The position numbers and the translations under genes are program-made. The notes beneath the pieces are model-generated. The model had not been told where the DNA came from, did no database searches, and was given only the letters and a program-made list of their open reading frames with translations. Source: CAWBRT01 sp963832365 (GTDB lineage Bacteria > Acidobacteriota > Terriglobia > Terriglobales > Acidobacteriaceae). Taken from it: DNA of 64,000 nucleotides. The DNA lies in the NCBI GenBank assembly GCA_963832365.1, contig CAWHUL010000004.1:186001-250000 (forward strand). Direction: 5' to 3'. The stretch's first letter is position 1; each line of letters begins with the position of its first letter. Shown one piece after another: positions 58,994 through 64,000 of this stretch.

Positions 58994-59581
58994 TCAGTCT
59001 TCTGAAATGGAGACCGCAGCAAAGCCTAGGAACGCCCCCGCAACCGCTCCCGTCCCGGTGAGGCCCACGGTTTCGATCTTTTCTTTGTTTGAAATCGCCG
59101 GGCCTCTGATCTGGCCTTCTTCATTGACCTTGTTGCGGCGGGGGTTGCCGCTGTCCACAACCGAAGCATTAATTTCATAGGTCTTGCCGCTCGGCAGTAT
59201 TATTCTGTCGGGACGCAACCTGAGCGATGGGTGCCCGGTGAGGCGGCGAGGCTGCGACTTTCTTTCGATAAACCCCGTCACGGTCGAACCGGCCGGTATA
59301 AGCGTTCTGTCGTTGACACGCACCGGCTCGGTGACATGGCCGTAGAACTTGTCGCCGATGCGATTCGTGCTGGTCGAGAGCGAGCGCTCCAACTTGATGC
59401 GGATCGCGGTTCCCACCGGCACCAATGCCGGCCCGCGCGCGCGAGTCTCAAGACTTCTGCGGGGCTGTCGCTTCGCTTCCTTTGCTGACCATGCCGCGGC
59501 AGGCTGGTTTGTGGAGTCCTGGGCCAAGGCGGCGCCGGCCAGTGCCAATACGCATAGCACCGCCGTCCAATGAAGCTTCAT
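58994..59581 (-). CDS. Exported protein with beta-rich domain
   Basis: 195 aa. Signal peptide (residues 1-20, LHWTAVLCVLALAGAALA), basic linker, then VPVGTAIRIKLERSLSTSTN and IGDKFYGHVTEPVRVNDRTL, IPAGSTVTGFIERKSQPRRL, the P.GT.I...L...IST...KVGD.F.A....PV...G...IP.G..V.G pattern found in many Acidobacteriota exported proteins. The C-terminal GLTGTGAVAGAFLGFAAVSI is a short Gly/Ala-rich hydrophobic segment. Periplasmic or outer-surface; function unknown. Confidence 0.72.
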   Translation of the reverse strand: MKLHWTAVLCVLALAGAALAQDSTNQPAAAWSAKEAKRQPRRSLETRARGPALVPVGTAIRIKLERSLSTSTNRIGDKFYGHVTEPVRVNDRTLIPAGSTVTGFIERKSQPRRLTGHPSLRLRPDRIILPSGKTYEINASVVDSGNPRRNKVNEEGQIRGPAISNKEKIETVGLTGTGAVAGAFLGFAAVSISED

Positions 59582-59729
59582 CGCATCTCTCCTGGGGGGC
59601 GGAGATTCAGCTTCCTGCTGATCTACAAGAAAAGTAAAGCATGAAAAAAACCCGGAAAGTGGGCAAAGAACTCCAGGAATCGAGGAAGTTACCCCATTGG
59701 GAATAAGGCGAGTGTGCTTGCCAATTCGA

Positions 59730-59756
59730 TCGCCTGCTTGAAGCTTGAGCAGGCGA
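59730..59756. terminator. Hairpin TCGCCTGCT...AGCAGGCGA
   Basis: Perfect 9-bp stem with a 9-nt loop upstream of the left flanking repeat. No T run. On the 5' side of the reverse-strand exported-protein gene; role unclear. Confidence 0.35.
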
Positions 59757-59865
59757 AGCGGATAAAGCTCTCGAGAAGGAGACGGCTGCGGGCACGCGAG
59801 CGAGTTATCGGCGTTGCGGGTATCGGCTCAGCGCTACTGGAGTTTGGTGAACGAAAGCTTCGTCG

Positions 59866-59982
59866 TTACTTTCGTAATCCTGGAATCTTGCTGAATTCGC
59901 TATGACAAGGTGTATGCTCGAGCTGTTGTTTCCGTTACGTATCCCTCTGCGAAGCCCCGAGTTTCGATTCGGGGCTTTGTTT
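59866..59982 (+). repeat. Left flanking direct repeat of the 60-kb cassette
   Basis: TTACTTTCGTAATCCTGGAA, then CTTGCTGAATTCG, TTTCCGTTA, and a terminator hairpin AAGCCCCGA...TCGGGGCTT followed by TGTTTT (59952-59982). The right copy at 61132-61217 shares these blocks in the same order; the left has about 25 nt extra before TTTCCGTTA. Confidence 0.7.
59952..59982 (+). terminator. Terminator within the left repeat
   Basis: 9-bp stem AAGCCCCGA/TCGGGGCTT with an 8-nt loop and a TTTGTTTT tail. Confidence 0.75.
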
Positions 59983-60271
59983 TGGGCCTAGATCTGGGCA
60001 TGCGTGCCCCGCAGTTAGTTGGCGAACCCGGCTTCCACGGGACGTCGAGAGTAGACGAAGCCCTTGCGGGTGAGCGGAAACCGACCCCCGAAGCCCAGAG
60101 CGGCCTCCGAGCAGACCACAGGCTTGCCTTTTTCCTGATCTTGGCGGGTCGATCTTTGCCATCGACGAAGGGCTTGCTTCGCCGTGCGACAATCAATGGG
60201 ACGGCGTCGTTTCGCCCGCTCATTCGCAAGCAATCCTTTTTTTTGACCGCTTGGCGGAAGAAGGAGAGGTT

Positions 60272-61090
60272 ATGGAAGTACACGGGAAGCAGTTGGATGA
60301 TCATCGCGTTGCTTGCGCACGCCAAAAGTTTGACAAAAGCATGGGCGGCCGTCGAGCGAAGAAGATTACACTCAACTTCGACGAGTTTCTCGATCACTTT
60401 GCCAACGATTGCATGTCGTTCACCGATGTGGCACAAATAGCTTGCGAAGGAGGAGTTAGCCGCGAGCGTATTCGCCAACTCTACCAGAAGTATTTTCGGC
60501 GGCTTTTCCCGGCAAAGAGAACCGGGCAGGAACGGCAACAAATCTGCACGCTAAAACGACGCAGGGTTGCGGTAGAGATGGCAATGCATGATTTTTCCGG
60601 CAATTCGTCCTTGGCAAAGGTTGCACGATACGCGAAGGAAGCGGGCTGCACGGTAGAACGCGTTGTTTGGCAAAAGAAGGGACGACAATTTGTCTCCCGC
60701 CGACTACTCTCGATCTATGGAATGCGCTATCAAGTCTATTGTTGTCGGAACGTTCGCCGTCCCCAGGTGCCATTGATTGGCCGTTACTCCCATGTGACCG
60801 TCCTAAAACAATCTCTTCACCGAGTAACCGGGATCATTGTCTTACAGGAAGACGTGGGGCCTGCAAATCGGATCTTCATTATCCCGACGCGCGACGTTCT
60901 CGATGCTTACGGTAGCCATGAACGGCGGTCCCTTTCGCTCCTTGTTCCCATCGAAAGACGGCCGATTTGCCAGAAGAGCCGGACGCGGCTCGCTTGGGGG
61001 AAATACGAGAATGCATGGCCTCAAGCGCAGGGCAAATCTTCGCAACCAAGTGAGGCGCCGATGATCTTGCGAGAGGCATATGATATTTGA
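60272..61090 (+). CDS. Hypothetical protein with sigma-region-4-like HTH, repeat-flanked
   Basis: 272 aa from ATG 60272, with AAGGAG 5 nt upstream (TTG 60251 is not used). FTDVAQIACEGGVSRERIRQ then LYQKYFRRLFP looks like the helix-turn-helix of sigma-70 region 4 (VSRERIRQ). Two further Arg/Lys-rich segments follow, then a beta-rich domain (YQVYCCRNVRRPQVPLIGRY, HRVTGIIVLQEDVGPANRIF, IIPTRDVLDAYG) of the kind seen in predicted nucleases or DNA-binding proteins; no catalytic motif was identified. Flanked by direct repeats at 59866 and 61132. Probably the cargo of a small mobile cassette. Confidence 0.6.
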   Translation: MEVHGKQLDDHRVACARQKFDKSMGGRRAKKITLNFDEFLDHFANDCMSFTDVAQIACEGGVSRERIRQLYQKYFRRLFPAKRTGQERQQICTLKRRRVAVEMAMHDFSGNSSLAKVARYAKEAGCTVERVVWQKKGRQFVSRRLLSIYGMRYQVYCCRNVRRPQVPLIGRYSHVTVLKQSLHRVTGIIVLQEDVGPANRIFIIPTRDVLDAYGSHERRSLSLLVPIERRPICQKSRTRLAWGKYENAWPQAQGKSSQPSEAPMILREAYDI

Positions 61091-61131
61091 CGGTAAAGGG
61101 CTCGGCACCACCAGTAGACGAACGCTAGCAG

Positions 61132-61217
61132 TTACTTTCGTAATTCTAGAATTTTGCATGAATTCGTGTTTCCGTTAACCATCGCTCGGCAGAGCCCTGA
61201 GTTTCGACTCGGGGTTT
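61132..61217 (+). repeat. Right flanking direct repeat of the 60-kb cassette
   Basis: TTACTTTCGTAATTCTAGAA, then TTTGCATGAATTCG, TTTCCGTTAAC and a terminator-like stem AGCCCTGAG...CTCGGGGTT (61193-61216) with TTTT. Matches the left copy at 59866. Confidence 0.7.
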
Positions 61218-61280
61218 TGGCGGCTATGATCAAGTCACTACTGGAGTCTCTTGAATCCAGGGGAGTCGCCGTCATCCCTC

Positions 61281-61775
61281 CTATGCCGTTCTGCGAACTG
61301 CGGGATGATCAATCCTCACCACGTCCGAAACACCTCGGCGTGTCAACAATCGGTCGATCGAGAGAGCACCGGAGCCTTTGATGAGAATTACCGCGCCGAG
61401 ACCCAAGGCCAGCAGATGAAACTCAAACCCTTCGCCACGTTGCGTGCCTGTCCAATTCATGAAAAAGCCGATGTGGCGGTGAACCAAGGCAACAGCAACC
61501 GTCATGTCGCACATGATTCCGAAGGCGGCGATGCGCCCCAGCAGTCCCACGATCAGGCCCAGGCTGCCGAAGAACTCGGCCGCGATCGCTAGCAAGGCAA
61601 AGATTAACGGAATATGCATTTTACCCGTGAAACCGGCCATGGTGGCGCTGAATCCGGGACCGCCAAACCATCCAAGCACCTTCTGTGCACCGTGGGCGAA
61701 GAACACAACGCCCAACAGCAGGCGAGCGATGGTAAGGGAGTAATCGTTGCCTGTGTTGAGAATCTTTCTGAGCAT
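61281..61775 (-). CDS. DoxX-family membrane protein
   Basis: 164 aa from ATG 61775 (AGGAG 7 nt upstream); an in-frame start at 61826 lacks a site. Four membrane segments: LTIARLLLGVVFFAHGAQKV, LIFALLAIAAEFFGSLGLIV, RIAAFGIMCDMTVAVALVH and HLLALGLGAVILIKGSGAL. HGAQKV and AEFFG with conserved Glu are family marks. Inner membrane; role in redox or detoxification is suspected for the family. Paralogous in type to the DoxX at 30878 but of the short, AQKVLGWFGG subgroup. Confidence 0.88.
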   Translation of the reverse strand: MLRKILNTGNDYSLTIARLLLGVVFFAHGAQKVLGWFGGPGFSATMAGFTGKMHIPLIFALLAIAAEFFGSLGLIVGLLGRIAAFGIMCDMTVAVALVHRHIGFFMNWTGTQRGEGFEFHLLALGLGAVILIKGSGALSIDRLLTRRGVSDVVRIDHPAVRRTA

Positions 61776-61956
61776 GTTCGTCTCCTGGTGGAATTGGCTG
61801 CTTGGAAATAGCGGGTCAGGCAGCAAAATTCCGGACGGTCGTCCTTAAGTTATGGAAATACCTGACGGTCGTTAGCTATAGCAGATGATCTTGATCAATC
61901 ACGGGATGCAACAGCAGGAATCTCAGGGCGGGATCCGGTTGCCGCTCCAGGCCCGC

Positions 61957-62532
61957 TCATGCCCGGCGGGGCTTGATTTTTCGCTTGCGCCCGGAAGGAG
62001 TGGAGCTGAGTCCGGAGACAAGTCCTTCCAGCTCATCGATGCGGCGTTTCAGGTCCTTCACCTCGGAGTCGCCGCTCGCTTCCGGCGGGCCTGAGGTCTC
62101 GGGCGCGGAAGGCGTCGACGGCGGAGGCGCGGGCGCTTCGGGTGCTGATTGCCCCATGACGCTTTGCAGGTTCGGAATAAGGCCGAATGGGTTTAGCGGC
62201 GAAGGCAGGGCACGGTAGGCACTTTGGTACAGGTCGAAGACCGCCTTCATGTACTTGAGAGTGCTTTCCTGGCCGGCCCGGCCTGAGGCCACAACCATCT
62301 GGCGGAGGACGTCCAGCGGGAAGTTGGAATTTGGTGTCTTGGCGTCCTCGACAATGATTTGGGTAAGCACCAACCGGGTCAGATCTTCGCCGGTTGCCGC
62401 ATCGACCACCTGAACGTCCTTGCCGCTCTGCACAAGCTGGGCCACTTCCTCAAGATTGACGTAGCGGCTGTTCGTCGTGTCGTAGAGCCTCCGGTTCTCG
62501 TACTTCTTAATGACTACCTTTTTCGGCTTCAT
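61957..62532 (-). CDS. phaR: Polyhydroxyalkanoate synthesis regulator (PhaR)
   Basis: 191 aa from ATG 62532 (MKPKKVVIKKYENRRLYDTT); the frame continues upstream to 62622 without a family-like N-terminus. PHB_acc_N domain: KKYENRRLYDTTNSRYVNLE, VQVVDAATGEDLTRLVLTQI, then a PHB_acc-like region PNSNFPLDVLRQMVVASGRA, a Pro-rich linker and a C-terminal coiled coil EVKDLKRRIDELEGLVSGL. PhaR represses phasin and PHA genes and is released by PHA granules. Divergent from the phasin gene with a PhaR-type site between. Confidence 0.93.
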   Translation of the reverse strand: MKPKKVVIKKYENRRLYDTTNSRYVNLEEVAQLVQSGKDVQVVDAATGEDLTRLVLTQIIVEDAKTPNSNFPLDVLRQMVVASGRAGQESTLKYMKAVFDLYQSAYRALPSPLNPFGLIPNLQSVMGQSAPEAPAPPPSTPSAPETSGPPEASGDSEVKDLKRRIDELEGLVSGLSSTPSGRKRKIKPRRA

Positions 62533-62584
62533 TTTTTGCTTTCCGGGCCTTGACAGTTGGCAAAAATCAGCTAAAATGGTTTTG

Positions 62585-62599
62585 TGCTGCAATGCAGCA
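62585..62599. promoter_or_regulatory. PhaR-type operator
   Basis: TGCTGCAATGCAGCA, perfect except the central base, i.e. CTGC-N3-GCAG, the TGC-rich site type recognised by PhaR. In the shared promoter region of phaR and the phasin gene. Confidence 0.6.
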
Positions 62600-62651
62600 T
62601 TAATTGCAACAAAGGGGATCACGGATTCCCCTTTCCCTCAAGGAGGAAATC

Positions 62652-63254
62652 ATGAAGCCTACTTCCAAGTCAACCAAGAAGACCGCACAGGTCGCAAAAG
62701 GCGAAGCTCTGGATTACGAAGCCTTGACGGGCCTTTACCTGAAAGGCGTGGAGCGATTGGCCGAGTTGCAAAAGAAGGCGCTCGAAGTCGCCGCTCAACA
62801 GAATGCCGAGGCGGTCGAAATCCTGAAGAAGGCCGTGAAGGCCATTCCCGGAGTCCCAAGTTCGTTGATCTTTGAAACCGCCGAGCAGGCTTTCGATCGC
62901 TTTGTCGAAATGCAGAAGACGGTCATTGACATGGTGGTCGAGCAGAACGCGGCTCTGGTCGAGACCACGAACGAGCGCGGAAATTCCGCCGAGAAAATCG
63001 TGGCGAACGTGTCGAAGATCGCGCAGCAGTCCGTCGACCGCGGTATTGCGTTGCAAAAGAGCCTGCTGGAATTTGCTGTACAGCAAAGCAAGGCACTGAC
63101 CGACGCCGGCAAGCAGTTCAGCATCAACGGCACGCCCACAGCGGCCGCGACGGAAGCCTTCCAGAAGGGTATGGACACACTGTTCGATACGCAGAAGGAT
63201 CTGCTGGAAGCTGCCACCAAGCCGTTGAAGGCCATGACAGCCAAAACGCGGTAG
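62652..63254 (+). CDS. phaP: Phasin-family protein
   Basis: 200 aa from ATG 62652 with AAGGAGG 6 nt upstream. Basic N-terminus, then long amphipathic helices as in phasins: YEALTGLYLKGVERLAELQK, FVEMQKTVIDMVVEQNAALV, GIALQKSLLEFAVQQSKALT, FQKGMDTLFDTQKDLLEAA. Binds the surface of PHA granules. Its promoter region carries the PhaR-type palindrome. PHA synthase itself is not in the window. Confidence 0.85.
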   Translation: MKPTSKSTKKTAQVAKGEALDYEALTGLYLKGVERLAELQKKALEVAAQQNAEAVEILKKAVKAIPGVPSSLIFETAEQAFDRFVEMQKTVIDMVVEQNAALVETTNERGNSAEKIVANVSKIAQQSVDRGIALQKSLLEFAVQQSKALTDAGKQFSINGTPTAAATEAFQKGMDTLFDTQKDLLEAATKPLKAMTAKTR

Positions 63255-63283
63255 GGCTTTTTTGTTGCACAGCACCCTCTCGG

Positions 63284-63308
63284 GCGCTCGCTGCACTGCA
63301 GCGAGCGC
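63284..63308. terminator. Perfect 12-bp palindrome after the phasin gene
   Basis: GCGCTCGCTGCA/TGCAGCGAGCGC with a single-base centre, 30 nt after the phasin stop and before the reverse-strand homoserine kinase. Preceded by TTTTTTG at 63258. Bidirectional terminator-like; T run is upstream, not downstream. Confidence 0.5.
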
Positions 63309-63361
63309 TCCAGTCGGGGCTTAGGAGAAAAGGCGAAGGGCAATAAGGAGGCGGCCCGGCT

Positions 63362-64000
63362 TCAAACGCAGCAGCTTTTCGTGTTAGCGGCGACCTCACC
63401 GGCGCGTTCGCCATTCTGATGCACGCTAAGCTTGCGGATTTTGAAAGGGATGCCAACTCGGGTGTACGATTTGGCGAGCAACTCTTCGACTGCGTCCAGG
63501 TTGTTTTGGGCAAAGGCGGCAATCGAGGGGCCAGCTCCGCTCAGGCATACGCCGAGCAGGTCGGGGTGCTCGAGCGACAATGCCTCTTTGAGTCCCGGCA
63601 CGAGCGGTTCGCGGTATGGCTGATGCATGCGATCCTGGAATGCTTCCCTCATCAATGAAAACTCGCCGCTCTGCAATGCTTGCAACAGCAAGGCTACGCG
63701 TTGGAGATTGAAGATGGCGTCGGCGCGCGGCACCCGCTTCGGCAAAACGCTGCGCGCCGCCGAAGTCGCGAGCGCCAGTTGCGGCGTCAGGACAATGCAA
63801 CACAACGATTCCGGCCAGTGCAGGCGCGCCGCAAAGGCGGAGCCGTCGGAAAGCTGGCAACTGGCCGTAAGTCCGCCGAGCAGGGCCGCGGCCACATTGT
63901 CTGGATGTCCCTCCAAGTGGCACGCCGCGTTGAGCAGTCCCTGCGAGGGCAACGGGCTGATGATCGCCTCATAGAGACGCAGTCCGGCGACAGTTGCAGC
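63362..64000 (-). CDS. thrB: Homoserine kinase, N-terminus cut by window edge
   Basis: 213 codons visible, open at the right edge. GHMP kinase superfamily: LEGHPDNVAAALLGGLTASC is the homoserine-kinase-specific stretch, followed by VLPKRVPRADAIFNLQRVAL and LSGAGPSIAAFAQ, the third GHMP motif. Phosphorylates homoserine in threonine biosynthesis. The ATP-binding loop PxxxGLGSS lies off the window. Stop at 63362-63364. Confidence 0.9.
   Translation of the reverse strand, partial: AATVAGLRLYEAIISPLPSQGLLNAACHLEGHPDNVAAALLGGLTASCQLSDGSAFAARLHWPESLCCIVLTPQLALATSAARSVLPKRVPRADAIFNLQRVALLLQALQSGEFSLMREAFQDRMHQPYREPLVPGLKEALSLEHPDLLGVCLSGAGPSIAAFAQNNLDAVEELLAKSYTRVGIPFKIRKLSVHQNGERAGEVAANTKSCCV

Noticed and set aside
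59910..60440. 176-codon forward frame between the left repeat and the cassette gene
   Set aside because: It overlaps the well-started gene at 60272 in another frame and begins inside the repeat.
1..64000. CRISPR arrays, rRNA or tRNA genes
   Set aside because: No regularly spaced short repeats and no tRNA T-arm/anticodon patterns could be recognised by eye; a covariance-model scan would be needed to exclude a tRNA fully.

Overview
The window looks like a chromosomal segment of an Acidobacteriota bacterium (Terriglobia/Koribacter-like). The grounds are a moderately GC-rich, two-strand gene layout, a VWFA-related secreted protein of the kind typical of that phylum, a Kelch/Ig-like giant surface protein, an OmpL-like porin and lineage-typical hypothetical proteins. 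No rRNA, tRNA or CRISPR array was seen.

Layout. 1-20 kb is core metabolism and envelope: a cell-wall amidase (cut by the edge), a VWA protein next to a decayed copy of itself, a trans-sulfuration PLP enzyme, a methyltransferase, CutA, an FtsB/DivIC-like septum protein, a two-subunit CoA-transferase, superoxide dismutase, MtnA, transketolase and UvrA. 20-35 kb is metal and envelope physiology. FeoA/FeoB ferrous-iron uptake and a four-gene MNIO/bufferin-type peptide operon each carry a near-identical Fur-box palindrome, so they may form one iron-responsive regulon. ChrA, a PAS histidine kinase, a porin and an amino-acid permease lie alongside. 35-40 kb holds a PP2C phosphatase, a Ser/Thr kinase, a tiny membrane protein and a frameshifted, non-canonical Amt protein, then GalE.

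40-59 kb is an accessory island. It has an intact IS5-group element with TTAA target duplication, an IS110 transposase fused in frame to the C-terminal part of a HigB toxin, and about nine complete or broken toxin-antitoxin loci (AbrB/PIN, Phd/PIN, VapBC, several HigBA, HEPN and HTH fragments). It also has a frameshifted Kelch/Ig-like giant gene, and a HipA-like kinase fused to a response-regulator receiver domain, with a DUF3037-like partner that is present twice in inverted orientation. The kinase-receiver fusion is the best candidate here for an undescribed system. 59.8-61.2 kb is a single gene with a sigma-region-4-like helix-turn-helix, bracketed by two about 90-120 bp direct repeats that each end in a terminator hairpin, like a transferable cassette.

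61-64 kb returns to housekeeping: DoxX, the PHA regulator PhaR divergent from a phasin with a PhaR-type operator between them, and homoserine kinase cut by the right edge. All function calls come from reading the sequence; no database search was run.
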